Source: an uncultured Lachnospiraceae bacterium (GTDB lineage: Bacteria; Bacillota_A; Clostridia; Lachnospirales; Lachnospiraceae). Taken from it: 64,000 bases of DNA. Both the position numbers and the translations under genes were made by a program. Of this stretch, positions 51,799-60,308 are shown in pieces (the stretch's first letter is position 1; the number at the start of each line of letters is the position of its first letter). The notes below the pieces were generated by a model. That model searched no databases. It saw nothing but the letters and a program-made list of their open reading frames with translations, and was not told the DNA's origin. The stretch spans positions 3,626-67,625 of the forward strand of contig CADCIU010000009.1 of the NCBI GenBank assembly GCA_902801585.1, in the 5' to 3' direction.

Positions 51799-52512
51799 AT
51801 GAACAGCACACAGAAAACAGCCGTGGTTACCGGCGGCGTGCATGGTATTGGGAAATGTATTGCGGATGAATTCCGGGAGCAGGGCGTAAGAGTTTATGTG
51901 ATTGATAAGGCAGCCGGAGACCATTACGTGGGCGATATTTCCGACAAGGCGGTTTTGGAAGGATTCGCGGAGCGTGTGATCAGTGAAGCAGGAGGCATTG
52001 ATTATCTCATCAACAATGCGCTGCCACTGATGAAGGGAATAGATGAGTGCAGTTATGAGGAGTTCCGATATGCGCTGGATGTCGGCGTCACGGCGCCGTT
52101 TTACCTGGCCAAGCTGTTTGCGCCGCATTTTAGGGAGGGAGCCTGCATTATCAATATTTCGTCCTCCCGCGACAGGATGAGCCAGCCGCAGACAGAGAGT
52201 TACACTGCTGCCAAAGGCGGCATCGCCGCACTTACGCACGCGCTGGCAGCCAGTTTCGCCGGTAAAGTGCGGGTGAATTCCATTTCACCCGGATGGATCG
52301 ACACTGATTACAAGGTTTATGAGGGACCGGATGCCCTGCAGCAGCCTGCCGGAAGAGTTGGGAACCCGATGGATATCGCAAATATGGTAATGTTTTTGTG
52401 CTCTGACAAAGCAGGATTTATTACCGGAGAGAATATCTGTATAGACGGCGGGATGACGAAACTGATGATCTATCATGATGATCACGGCTGGACCTATGCG
52501 CCGGAGAGCTGA
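51799..52512 (+). CDS. Short-chain dehydrogenase/reductase
   Basis: 237 residues. NAD(P) motif VVTGGVHGIGKCIADEF (T-G-x3-G-I-G), the LINNA strand, active-site Ser in NISSS and the Y-x-x-x-K pair in SYTAAKGG are in order, and SPGWIDTDY follows. The C-terminal IDGGMTKLMIY is typical of classical SDRs. GAGGAGA lies 9 nt before the ATG at 51799. Substrate unknown. It is followed by a membrane-protein gene 25 bp downstream on the same strand. Confidence 0.92.
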   Translation: MNSTQKTAVVTGGVHGIGKCIADEFREQGVRVYVIDKAAGDHYVGDISDKAVLEGFAERVISEAGGIDYLINNALPLMKGIDECSYEEFRYALDVGVTAPFYLAKLFAPHFREGACIINISSSRDRMSQPQTESYTAAKGGIAALTHALAASFAGKVRVNSISPGWIDTDYKVYEGPDALQQPAGRVGNPMDIANMVMFLCSDKAGFITGENICIDGGMTKLMIYHDDHGWTYAPES

Positions 52513-52537
52513 ACTGACGGTTATGAAGGAGCGGAAG

Positions 52538-53140
52538 ATGAACTATATTTTGACAGGACAGATGCTGCTCATCATGTGCTGTGCCGTATACCTGATCTGG
52601 TGGTACCGCGGGTTCCGTCCGAACACGAATGTGAGCCGCGTGGGCGGCGTCAACGGACTGCTGCTTCTTGTGACTGCGGCATTGGGAATTGCGGGGCTTA
52701 TATTCAGCCTGATGCCGGTTCCTGCTTTGACAGAACCGCCGGTTCCTGCTTTGACAGAACCGCCGGTTCCTGCTTTGACAGAACCGCCGGTTCCTGCTGC
52801 GATCATTGTTGCAGCGGGTGCAGTGGGCTATTTTGTTCTGCTGCTGGTGACGAAAGTCATTTTCCACCGAGTGGTGACTTCGGAATTGTTCCTGATCACA
52901 GGATGGACAGTGCTGGAGATGACTGTACTGGTGAGACTCAGGGCCGGAGAGATTATTGGACCGGCAGGGTTTTTAGTCATGTGCGCCGTGATTGCTGCGG
53001 CATTTGTGATCAGCATGATATTGTATGTGGCTTATTACAAGATGGAAGAGATGAAAGCTTTTTACGCTGCGATGGTGCCGCTGGTGACGGAAGCGGCGGC
53101 TATGGCTATGATGGTGGCAGCCATGGTCAGCGGGAGATGA
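52538..53140 (+). CDS. Multi-pass membrane protein with tandem Pro-rich loop
   Basis: 200 residues, about six predicted membrane helices; family not recognised. Between the second and third helices (about 60-87) lies a loop of three and a half 8-residue repeats PVPALTEP, encoded by 24-nt tandem units. AAGGAG is 6 nt before the ATG at 52538; earlier in-frame ATGs overlap the SDR gene. Probably cotranscribed with the SDR gene. No function is assigned. Confidence 0.78.
   Translation: MNYILTGQMLLIMCCAVYLIWWYRGFRPNTNVSRVGGVNGLLLLVTAALGIAGLIFSLMPVPALTEPPVPALTEPPVPALTEPPVPAAIIVAAGAVGYFVLLLVTKVIFHRVVTSELFLITGWTVLEMTVLVRLRAGEIIGPAGFLVMCAVIAAAFVISMILYVAYYKMEEMKAFYAAMVPLVTEAAAMAMMVAAMVSGR
52715..52798 (+). 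repeat. 24-bp tandem repeat in a coding region
   Basis: Three and a half direct units of CCGGTTCCTGCTTTGACAGA ACCG. Each unit is a small palindrome (CGGTTC/GAACCG) and contains CGGTTC and TTTGACA, the same words as family 1 halves. Confidence 0.88.
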
Positions 53141-53143
53141 GGT

Positions 53144-53230
53144 GGTGTCAGGGGGCCGGTCCCTGACGCCTGCGAATTCTCCAGACCACCGACACAAAGA
53201 GTTGTCAAAAGAACCGTCCCTCTGACAACC
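53144..53230 (+). repeat. Degenerate repeat with GGTCCCTGACGCC and type A end
   Basis: GTGTCAGGGGGCCGGTCCCT GACGCC, then an inverted type A half (GTTGTCAAAAGAACCGTCCC TCTGACAAC). The GGTCCCTGACGCC word also occurs in the arms of the composite element at 58989. Confidence 0.78.
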
Positions 53231-53247
53231 TAAGGAGTTAGAAAATT

Positions 53248-53994
53248 ATGAGCCTTTACGCGATCGGCGATCTGCACCTGCACTACCAATCCGTGCTGAA
53301 AGCACCGGGGCAGCTGCACGGCCGGGTATGGAAAAAACACGAAGAAAAGTTCCGCAAGAACTGTGCCAAAACAGTGACCCCGGAGGACACTTTGGTCCTT
53401 GTCGGCGACCACAGCTGGGGAAAGAATCTGGCGGAATGCGAACAGGATCTCCAGTATATCCGCGAGCTGCCCGGGCGCAAGATTTTGACACGAGGAAACC
53501 ATGATATGTTTTGGGACGTGAAGAAGACGGGTATGCTCAATGAGTTGTACCGACCGGAGTTGACCTTTGTGCAGGACAGCTATGACTCCTATCAGGATTA
53601 CGCTATTGTCGCGACGAAGGGGTTTACTTTTGAGGGGCCTTTTTACATCGACCGCCGCGGCCGTATTGTGGGCTGGGATGAAGAGGCGGAGGAGCATGCC
53701 GGGAAGCTGGTCGCCAGAGAACTGGTGCGGCTTCGGAAATCTTTTGACCTGGCCAAAGCTGATGGATATCGCAAATTCATCATGTTCCTGCACTATCCGC
53801 CGACTAGCATCCTGGAAGAGAGAAGTGGTTTCACCGACATGGCGGAAGAGTACGACGCTGAGCAGGTGATCTACGCACACAGCCACGGAGAAAGCAGGTT
53901 TCACGACAGCATTCACGGCGAATACCGAGGTCGGGAATACCATCTGGTGTCCGGCGATTACCTCCGTTGGAAGCCGTTGAAGATCCTGGATTAG
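53248..53994 (+). CDS. Metallophosphoesterase (COG1768-like)
   Basis: 248 residues. Calcineurin-like phosphoesterase motifs in order: AIGDLHLH (Asp-x-His), LVGDHSWG (Gly-Asp), RGNHDMFW (Gly-Asn-His-Asp), LHYPP, and IYAHSHGESRFH in place of the usual Gly-His-x-His. No signal peptide, so cytoplasmic. The family of predicted phosphohydrolases to which it belongs has no settled substrate. AAGGAG lies 12 nt before the ATG, just beyond a repeat. A separate, decayed phosphoesterase of another type lies at 15043. Confidence 0.88.
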   Translation: MSLYAIGDLHLHYQSVLKAPGQLHGRVWKKHEEKFRKNCAKTVTPEDTLVLVGDHSWGKNLAECEQDLQYIRELPGRKILTRGNHDMFWDVKKTGMLNELYRPELTFVQDSYDSYQDYAIVATKGFTFEGPFYIDRRGRIVGWDEEAEEHAGKLVARELVRLRKSFDLAKADGYRKFIMFLHYPPTSILEERSGFTDMAEEYDAEQVIYAHSHGESRFHDSIHGEYRGREYHLVSGDYLRWKPLKILD

Positions 53995-54001
53995 AAAAAA
54001 T

Positions 54002-54021
54002 CGACCTCTGGGGTAGTTTGT
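54002..54021 (+). repeat. Family 2 repeat, single copy
   Basis: CGACCTCTGGGGTAGTTTGT just after the phosphoesterase stop codon and 5 bp before a family 1 palindrome. Confidence 0.85.
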
Positions 54022-54025
54022 TTTG

Positions 54026-54108
54026 GGGAATGTGTCAGGGGGACGGTTCTTTTGACAACTTTTTTCTAAAAAGTTGTCAAAAGAACCGTCCCCCTGACAC
54101 ATTCCCCC
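54026..54108 (+). repeat. Family 1 repeat, perfect 83-bp type A palindrome
   Basis: GGGGAATGTGTCAGGGGGAC GGTTCTTTTGACAACTTTTT and its exact inverse, ending GTGTCA-complement then CATTCCCC. Even the flanking GGGGAAT is mirrored, so the palindrome extends beyond the repeat ends. Confidence 0.93.
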
Positions 54109-54193
54109 GTGGAAAACACGTGCTATCCCGTAGATAATAGTATCTTGGTTTAGATATAATAATGCGATAAATATCGGAAAGGATAATGCGATC

Positions 54194-55159
54194 ATGAAAA
54201 AAGTAATCTGTCTTCTGCTGTCAGTGCTGATACTCACAACCATGAACTGCACTGCACTCGCTGCTTCGAAAGGGATCGGCGTTGAACCCGGTCAGGCAAT
54301 GCCCGACTTCACCGTATCACTGACGGACGGGACGACTGCCACACTTTCTGAAGTGCTTAAGGAGAAAGACCTGGTGGTTCTCAATATTTTTGCCACCTGG
54401 TGCGGACCTTGCGAAATAGAATTTCCCGACATGGAGAAAGTTTATGAAGCCAACAGCGACCGGATGGAGATCATTTCGGTTTCTGCTGACCCTGATGATA
54501 CCATGGAGATGGTCGCGGACTACAAAGCGTCCCATGCCCTCTCGTTTCCGATGGGACTGGCGGGAGACGCGCTCAGCTTTCTCAATTTGTCCGGCTATCC
54601 GACGACAATCTTCGTCACACGCGACGGCACGGTCGGTTTTATCAAAACAGGTGCGTTTGTAGAGGAAGGAGCATTTGAGGAAAAGGTGAAAATATTCCTC
54701 TCCGCAGATTATGACGGAAGCACTCTTCCTACAGAAGAGGCACATTCCTACATCCTGCAGATCCTTGCGCTGATCGTTGGTGCAATGGTGCTGCTCGTGA
54801 TCGGGAGATGGCGTCTTTTCGTGAAAGCAGGAATGCCGGGTTGGTACAGCCTGATCCCAGTCTTGAGCACCTACAAGGAATTTGCGCTTGGCTGGAAAGG
54901 ATGGATCAGCATTCTCTCTATTTTTTGCCAGATTGGAAGCTTTGTAGTCCTTTTCCTGGGATCTCATGCAAACTGGGAGATCATCTGTTCTCTGGTTCTC
55001 ATAATTGTGTATCTCGTGATCAGGCTGCTGGAGAGCGTGAAGCTGGCAAAGGCTTTTGGAAAAGGCATCGTTACCGGAATTCTGCTCACTTTCTTCCAGT
55101 CTCTTGGAAGATTTGGCTTGAGCTTAGCCAAGACGGAATATAGCGGGCCTGCTGCGTAA
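54194..55159 (+). CDS. TlpA/ResA-like thioredoxin with membrane DUF5684-like C-domain
   Basis: 321 residues. Signal peptide ending near ALA|AS at about 24. Thioredoxin-fold domain at about 35-180 with redox site Trp69-Cys70-Gly-Pro-Cys73 (FATWCGPCEIEFP) and cis-Pro region SGYPTTIFV, as in extracytoplasmic TlpA/ResA. The C-terminal 130 residues hold three to four membrane helices and the AGMPGWYSLIPVLSTYKEFA segment resembling DUF5684 membrane domains. The fusion would anchor a thiol oxidoreductase on the outer face of the membrane. An AAAGGA site lies upstream of the ATG; a TATAAT at 54155-54160 lacks a clear -35. Confidence 0.85.
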   Translation: MKKVICLLLSVLILTTMNCTALAASKGIGVEPGQAMPDFTVSLTDGTTATLSEVLKEKDLVVLNIFATWCGPCEIEFPDMEKVYEANSDRMEIISVSADPDDTMEMVADYKASHALSFPMGLAGDALSFLNLSGYPTTIFVTRDGTVGFIKTGAFVEEGAFEEKVKIFLSADYDGSTLPTEEAHSYILQILALIVGAMVLLVIGRWRLFVKAGMPGWYSLIPVLSTYKEFALGWKGWISILSIFCQIGSFVVLFLGSHANWEIICSLVLIIVYLVIRLLESVKLAKAFGKGIVTGILLTFFQSLGRFGLSLAKTEYSGPAA

Positions 55160-55163
55160 AAGG

Positions 55164-55256
55164 GCGGGAGACAGGGGACGGTTCTCTGTCTCCTTTTTCA
55201 ATTGCTTCACAAGCCTGATTGAATTAGGAGACAGAGAACCGTCCCCTGTCTCCCGC
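55164..55256 (+). repeat. Family 1 repeat, type B inverted pair
   Basis: GCGGGAGACAGGGGACGGTT CTCTGTCTCC and its inverse GGAGACAGAGAACCGTCCCC TGTCTCCCGC, 33 bp apart, with an AATTGCTTC..GATTGAATT inner complement. It separates two convergent genes. Confidence 0.9.
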
Positions 55257-55257
55257 G

Positions 55258-55845
55258 CTAAGCTCTTATTTCATACGGAACGCCGAATTTCCCCTCTTTT
55301 ATAGGGACCGCATAAACCGTGCAGTTACCGATATATTTTGACCAGTATGCGCCGTTTGATTCGGGTGTGAGATATTCAAGGGCACCCTTCATCGCGATCG
55401 CATGGGTCGAGACGAGGATTTCCTCCGACTTGGCGCGATCCCGGATTTCTTCCAGAAAAGCGCCGACCCGCGCAGTCACTTCCGAGAGCTGCTCCATCCC
55501 CTCAGGGGCCGGATTGTGCACGAAGTCAGAGAAGAATTCAATGATTTCCGGCGGCGGCACGCGAAGGTCCAACCCTTCATAGGGGCCGTACTCCATTTCA
55601 ATCAGCCGTTCATCCACATTGGGCAAAAAATCGCTGCCCTTTCCTGCCGCGATCCTTGCGGTGTCGATCGCTCTTTCCAAAGGACTGCTGAATACAGTAT
55701 CGAAAATGATCCCATGTTCCGCAAACCATTCTCCGGCTTCTCGAGCCTGCTGAATTCCCGTCTCATTGAGGGGATGCTCGCTGCGCCCCTGAAGCAGATT
55801 TGCTTTGTTCTTTTCTGTCTGTCCATGTCTGATTATATAGATCAT
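55258..55845 (-). CDS. Histidine phosphatase-family protein (phosphoglycerate mutase-like)
   Basis: 195 residues. The N-terminal RHG motif (IYIIRHGQTEKNKANLLQGR) provides the phosphorylated His, SSPLERAIDTA the second Arg, EMEYGPYEG the acid/base Glu and STHAIAMKG the second His. This is the standard layout of small acid-phosphatase or CobC/GpmB-like enzymes; the substrate is not predictable. The ATG at 55845 has GGGAGGC 6 nt upstream, better than the in-frame ATG at 55866. Its 3' end abuts a type B palindrome. Confidence 0.92.
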   Translation of the reverse strand: MIYIIRHGQTEKNKANLLQGRSEHPLNETGIQQAREAGEWFAEHGIIFDTVFSSPLERAIDTARIAAGKGSDFLPNVDERLIEMEYGPYEGLDLRVPPPEIIEFFSDFVHNPAPEGMEQLSEVTARVGAFLEEIRDRAKSEEILVSTHAIAMKGALEYLTPESNGAYWSKYIGNCTVYAVPIKEGKFGVPYEIRA

Positions 55846-55896
55846 ATTTGCCTCCCGAAGAAACAACCTCGAATGAACCGGCTGATGATGAACAAA

Positions 55897-55919
55897 CCGA
55901 CCTCTGGGGCAGTTTGTCC
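55897..55919 (+). repeat. Family 2 repeat, single variant copy
   Basis: CGACCTCTGGGGCAGTTTGT, one change from the common 20-mer. Confidence 0.82.
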
Positions 55920-55979
55920 ACCGGCAAGTTGCTGGCTACTTACGTAAATGATAAAATCAGATTATCAAAACACAGACAG

Positions 55980-56022
55980 GGTGTCAAAAGAACCGTCCCT
56001 GTGACACCTTCCGTGACACCTG
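55980..56022 (-). repeat. Family 1 repeat, inverted type A half with extra end
   Basis: GGTGTCAAAAGAACCGTCCC TGTGACACC followed by a duplicate end TTCCGTGACACC. No left partner. Confidence 0.85.
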
Positions 56023-56040
56023 ACAGATAAGGAGGCAGCA

Positions 56041-57129
56041 ATGGCATTCGCATTAAGAGAGTACAAGGAACCGGATTTTGGCGAGCAGTGCTTTCTGTCA
56101 GCACCCGATGCAGCGATGGCACCGGCACCTGCTGACTCTGTTGCTCCGACGGGCTTTCACGCGATGAGTATTTTTCCTGAGTATTTTAAAGTCGGGGGAA
56201 AGTGGCTTCTTGCAGAGGAGAGCCGCATGGACTGCGTGCCGGTTTACGACGGCCGTAAGATCATTGTAAAGGAACCCCGTCGGCTCCGCAAAGGCGAGCC
56301 GGTCATCCTTGGAAGGACAGAAGACGGGAGAGAAGGAATCTATGTCCATCCGAACGGCTTTAGCGGTGAGAGAGAGCTGAAAGATGTCTTCGCCTTCCGA
56401 ACAGGGCGATCCCGTGAGACGGCCTTCTCCAGAGACTACGATGAACTATATGATATTCTCCGATACGACAGGGAGAACGGTAAGATCGTATGGGTGATGG
56501 GACCGGCCTTCGCGTTCGACCACGATGCACGGGAAGCCTTCTCCGCCCTGATCAGAAACGGCTATGTCGATGCGGTGCTGGCCGGCAACGCGCTGGCGAC
56601 GCATGATCTGGAAGCAGCGTGGCTCGGAACGGCACTCGGTCAAAATATTTATACCACTGAACTTCAGCCAAACGGCCACTATAATCATCTCGACACGATC
56701 AACCGCGTGAAACAATGCGGAGGAATAAGCGATTTCATAAGGCAGGAGAACATCGACAACGGTATCATCTACAGCTGTGAAAAACACGGAATTCCCTACG
56801 TACTCGCCGGCTCCATCAGGGATGACGGACCGCTTCCGCCTGTCATAGGAAATGCTTACGAGGCACAGGACCGGATGCGCAGCGAGGTCAAAAACGCGAC
56901 GACCGTTCTCTGTCTCGCTACCACACTCCACTCCATAGCTGTCGGCAATATGACACCTTCCTATCGGGTGATGCCGGACGGACGGATTCGGGAAGTCTAT
57001 TTTTACTGTGTGGATATTTCTGAGTTTACAGCCAACAAGCTCAGTGACAGGGGAAGTTTGTCAGCCAAAGGAATTGTCACGAACGTGCAGGACTTTATTG
57101 TGACACTAAGCAAAGGACTGGGGCTTTGA
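56041..57129 (+). CDS. TIGR00300-type ornithine cyclodeaminase-like protein
   Basis: 362 residues. The central region matches the LOR/SDH-related conserved domain found in archaeal ornithine cyclodeaminases and in the C-terminus of cyanobacterial ArgZ/AgrE: WVMGPAFAFDHDAREAFSAL, GYVDAVLAGNALATHDLEAA, LGQNIYTTELQPNGHYNHLD. The archaeal and cyanobacterial relatives convert ornithine to proline and ammonia with NAD. The N-terminal 110 residues are a small beta-rich domain; no amidinotransferase-type domain is attached, unlike ArgZ. TAAGGAGG lies 5 nt before the ATG. It is a stand-alone gene, ending in a repeat, with no arginine or proline genes nearby. Function by family only. Confidence 0.78.
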   Translation: MAFALREYKEPDFGEQCFLSAPDAAMAPAPADSVAPTGFHAMSIFPEYFKVGGKWLLAEESRMDCVPVYDGRKIIVKEPRRLRKGEPVILGRTEDGREGIYVHPNGFSGERELKDVFAFRTGRSRETAFSRDYDELYDILRYDRENGKIVWVMGPAFAFDHDAREAFSALIRNGYVDAVLAGNALATHDLEAAWLGTALGQNIYTTELQPNGHYNHLDTINRVKQCGGISDFIRQENIDNGIIYSCEKHGIPYVLAGSIRDDGPLPPVIGNAYEAQDRMRSEVKNATTVLCLATTLHSIAVGNMTPSYRVMPDGRIREVYFYCVDISEFTANKLSDRGSLSAKGIVTNVQDFIVTLSKGLGL

Positions 57130-57130
57130 A

Positions 57131-57191
57131 AGGAGACAGGGGACGGTTCTCTGTCTCCTTCGAGTGTCAAAAGAACCGTCCCCCTGACACT
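57131..57191 (+). repeat. Family 1 repeat, type B hairpin followed by inverted type A half
   Basis: GGAGACAGGGGACGGTTCTC TGTCTCC directly joined to GTGTCAAAAGAACCGTCCCC CTGACAC. The mixed pair shows that the two arm types combine freely. Confidence 0.88.
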
Positions 57192-57211
57192 ACGATAGTC
57201 CGGAGTGGGAA

Positions 57212-57580
57212 GTGGTAAGGGGCTTATTTATAGGATATGCGTTAGGTGAATACGAAGCCTATATACAGACACCGGAGCATCTGTATCAATATTCCCGCTA
57301 TTATGACGATTTGTACTTAGTGGATGGTGAAAGCTATTATCTGATGGATGAGAAGAGCAGATGGAACAGGAAACGCGGCAGATCGGGGAAACCCAGTCAG
57401 GGTACGACTCAGGGTACGACCGGCTCCGGGATCGGAGATAAGTCAGGAAAGCGCAGAAATAGCGGAAATAGTTACAGCGACGCGGATGATTACGCGGATG
57501 AATATGCGGAGTATTACATGGAAGAAGGATATGACTACGATGATGCATATGATGAGGCGTATGATGAGTGGGAGGACTGA
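57212..57580 (+). CDS. Small acidic Tyr/Asp-rich protein of unknown function
   Basis: 122 residues from a GTG start. The N-terminus (GYALGEYEAYIQTPEHLYQY) is followed by a basic, Gly/Ser/Thr-rich middle and a Tyr/Asp/Glu-rich end (DDYADEYAEYYMEEGYDYDD). A weak CGGAGTGGGA lies before the GTG. It ends 6 bp before the MATE gene. The upstream repeat ends 20 bp before it, so the true N-terminus could have been lost. No domain is recognised. Confidence 0.5.
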   Translation: MVRGLFIGYALGEYEAYIQTPEHLYQYSRYYDDLYLVDGESYYLMDEKSRWNRKRGRSGKPSQGTTQGTTGSGIGDKSGKRRNSGNSYSDADDYADEYAEYYMEEGYDYDDAYDEAYDEWED

Positions 57581-57586
57581 AGTGCC

Positions 57587-58987
57587 ATGGGAAGAATCAG
57601 AGATTTATTCACGGCAAATGATATGACTTTGGGCACGCCGTGGAAGAGCATCGCAAGGTTCGCCTTTCCGATGCTGATCGGAAACTTCGCGCAGCAGCTC
57701 TATAATACGGTCGACGCCGTTGTCGTGGGCCGCAGCCGGTGGGGCTACACGGCGCTGGCATCTGTCGGCAACGCACTGCCGATCCTCAACTTGCTGCTGG
57801 CGCTGTTTGTAGGGATCGCTACCGGGGCGGGAATTCTTGTTGCACAGTTTTTTGGGGCAAAAGACAGAACGAGCTTGGAGAAGACGATAGGAAACTGTAT
57901 TTTTATCTCTTTTACAGCCGGATTGGTGATCATGATCGCGGGGCCGCTTCTGACAACCCCCATGCTTCGGGCAATGCACACGCTGCCGGAAATGTTTGAT
58001 GCGTGCAGAGATTACCTGAATATCTTCTTCTGGGGAATTTTCGGCTTCATGTTCTACAATATTTTTGCCGGAATTCTGAGAGGACTGGGCGATTCTTTCT
58101 CTGCGCTGCTTTTTCTCATCATTTGTGCCGGGCTCAATGTGATCGGTGACCTCCTGCTGGTTGAAAAGATGGGCGTCGCCGGGGTTGCACTGGCAACGGT
58201 GATCGCACAAGCGATTTCTGCTATATTTTGCCTCATTAAGCTGATGGGGATGAAGGATATCTTCACGCTGCGTAAAGAGTATATCAAGCCGGATGCCGAG
58301 TATCTGCGCAGTATTATTCGGCTCGGTGTGCCGTCCGGTATCACGCAGGCGATCATGAGTGCCAGTATGTTGATCGTGCAGGCACTGGTCAACAGTTTCG
58401 GCGATGCGATGCTGGTCGCGGCCAATGTGATGGTCATGCGGGTGGATGGGTATGCGATGCTGCCGAATTTCAGCTTCGGGCAGGCTATGGGCACCTACGC
58501 AGGGCAGAACGTCGGCGCGGGGAGGCTGGACCGGCTAAAACCGGGAACCCGGCAGGGGACAGCCATGACGGTTCTGACCGCACTCATTCTTGTCCCCATC
58601 ATTATTTGGTTCGGGCCGGCTCTGATGGATCTCTTTGCGCCCGGAAACACGGAGCTCATTAATCTGGCGATGGGAATGATGTACATCCTTGCGGTGGGGT
58701 ATATTGCAGTCGGCGTCACGCAGAGTTTGCAAGGGGTGATCCGCGGCGCGGGTGATACGACGTCGCCGATGTGGATCACGATCTTTACTACGGTTTTCCT
58801 GCGCATCCCGCTGGCCTATGGCCTCGTTGCACTGACAAAAGCGATCGGCGCACCGGTGCTTACGCAGGAGAAGATGATCTTTGTTTCGCTTCTCAGTGTA
58901 TGGATCATGGGAGCTGTCATCACAACGATTATCTACTTTCGCGGCGGGTGGAGGAAAAAGATACCGACGTTCGGAGACCAGAGGTGA
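57587..58987 (+). CDS. MATE-family antiporter
   Basis: 466 residues with twelve predicted helices. Signature segments IARFAFPMLIGNFAQQLYNT in helix 1 and the related IIRLGVPSGITQAIMSASML at the start of the second half are present. Closest in layout to the NorM/DinF-like clostridial group; substrate unknown. GAGGAC lies about 12 nt before the ATG, and the gene follows the small acidic gene by 6 bp, so they may be cotranscribed. The stop codon lies two bases before a composite palindromic element. It is only distantly similar to the MATE protein at 19333. Confidence 0.93.
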   Translation: MGRIRDLFTANDMTLGTPWKSIARFAFPMLIGNFAQQLYNTVDAVVVGRSRWGYTALASVGNALPILNLLLALFVGIATGAGILVAQFFGAKDRTSLEKTIGNCIFISFTAGLVIMIAGPLLTTPMLRAMHTLPEMFDACRDYLNIFFWGIFGFMFYNIFAGILRGLGDSFSALLFLIICAGLNVIGDLLLVEKMGVAGVALATVIAQAISAIFCLIKLMGMKDIFTLRKEYIKPDAEYLRSIIRLGVPSGITQAIMSASMLIVQALVNSFGDAMLVAANVMVMRVDGYAMLPNFSFGQAMGTYAGQNVGAGRLDRLKPGTRQGTAMTVLTALILVPIIIWFGPALMDLFAPGNTELINLAMGMMYILAVGYIAVGVTQSLQGVIRGAGDTTSPMWITIFTTVFLRIPLAYGLVALTKAIGAPVLTQEKMIFVSLLSVWIMGAVITTIIYFRGGWRKKIPTFGDQR

Positions 58988-58988
58988 G

Positions 58989-59392
58989 GGTGTCACCGGG
59001 ACGGTTCTTTTGACAACTTCTGGACCGGGGAGATGACAGGGGATAGGAGGGCGTCAGGGACCTGACCGAACGCGTGCGGCATGCCCCTCCGGACCGCGTT
59101 GAATTCGCAGGGATTCACACAGATCCTTCCTTCGCTTCGGAGGGAACCGCATTTCCAAAACTCGCCGTCCGCTCTGATGACCGGACGGCTCAGACAAGTG
59201 GGCTTTCGGGCTGCAGGAGCTGCAGCCCTCATTCCCTCCTTCGCTCAGGAATGATCAGGTTCATCCGGCTGCTCATTCAAAGTGGTCCGGAGGGGCATGC
59301 CGCACACATTCGGGCAGGTCCCTGACGCCCTGCAAGCTCCTGTCACCTCTCCGGTCCAAAAAAGTTGTCAATAGAACCGTCCCGGTGACACC
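58989..59392. repeat. Composite palindromic element, copy 2
   Basis: Left arm (58989-59090) and right arm (about 59285-59392) are inverted copies of each other: type A half with the CACCGGGACGG variant, GGAGATGACAGG, GGGCGTCAGGGACC, and CGGCATGCCCCTCCGG. The core (about 59095-59275) is nearly identical to that of the element at 27514, with about seven changes and one indel, while the arms differ strongly between copies. It carries the same minus-strand mini-ORF (start at 59232). Confidence 0.85.
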
Positions 59393-59405
59393 ATGATGAG
59401 ACGAT

Positions 59406-60308
59406 ATGATGAAAGTATTAACAAGAGAATTTATATACCTGCGCTATTATTTTGAACTGCAGCTGATGCAGATCCTGCGCTACTGGGTGCTGGGCATCCT
59501 GATCGGCTCCTTTATCTCCGTTTTTGCCAAAGACGGGATCCACCGTCTCTTTGGGCGCATGCGGGATCAGAAATGGGGAGTGATCGGCATTGTTCCTGCC
59601 TGCCTTTTGGGAATCGCATCTCCGCTCTGCATGTACGGCACCATTCCCATTGCCGCCTCCTTTTACAGGCAGGGAATGCGGGAGGACTGGCTTGCGAGTT
59701 TCATGATGGCGTCGATCCTACTCAACCCGCAGCTGATCATTTACAGCGCAGCGCTGGGGCCGGTTGTCCTTGCCGTGCGGATCATCACCTGTGCGCTGTG
59801 CGGCATGGCCGCGGGGCTCCTGATCCATGTGTTTTACCGGGGCGGGCACTTTTTTGACTTCACAGGGTTCGAGGAGAGAGCGAGCCGCGACACGCACCCG
59901 AATCTGCTGATCCGCTACCTGCTCAACGTCTATCGCAACGTACGCGCGACGGGGCCCTATTTTCTGCTGGGTATACTGCTGTCGGCGGTCTTCCAGCGAT
60001 ATGTGCCGCAGGATCTCATGGTGCATGTGTTCGGCGGTAATGAGGCGTGGGGCGTGCTGATGGCCGCGACGGTCGGCGTGCCGCTGTATGCGTGTGGGGG
60101 CGGGACGATCCCCCTTCTGCAGGGATGGCTCAGGGACGGCATGAGCGTCGGGAGCGCGGCGGCATTTATGATTACCGGGCCTGCCACCAAGATCACGAAT
60201 CTCGGCGCCGTTAAAATAGTGCTGGGCCTTCGCAGGTTTCTGTTGTATCTGGGGTTTTCCATCGGCTTTGCGTTGGTGACAGGTATCATTGTTAATGTTT
60301 TGTTATAA
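59406..60308 (+). CDS. ArsP/DUF318-family permease
   Basis: 300 residues, eight predicted membrane helices. The family exports organoarsenicals or other metal compounds in characterised cases. PLCMYGTIPIAASFYRQGM (about 76-94) and the matching CGGGTIPLLQGWLRDGMSVG followed by SAAAFMITGPATKITNLGA are the two family repeats, with the conserved Cys in each. No ribosome binding site is obvious before the ATG codons at 59406/59409, which lie 14 bp after a composite element; its leader may have been replaced. No ars genes are nearby, so substrate is uncertain. Confidence 0.88.
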   Translation: MMKVLTREFIYLRYYFELQLMQILRYWVLGILIGSFISVFAKDGIHRLFGRMRDQKWGVIGIVPACLLGIASPLCMYGTIPIAASFYRQGMREDWLASFMMASILLNPQLIIYSAALGPVVLAVRIITCALCGMAAGLLIHVFYRGGHFFDFTGFEERASRDTHPNLLIRYLLNVYRNVRATGPYFLLGILLSAVFQRYVPQDLMVHVFGGNEAWGVLMAATVGVPLYACGGGTIPLLQGWLRDGMSVGSAAAFMITGPATKITNLGAVKIVLGLRRFLLYLGFSIGFALVTGIIVNVLL

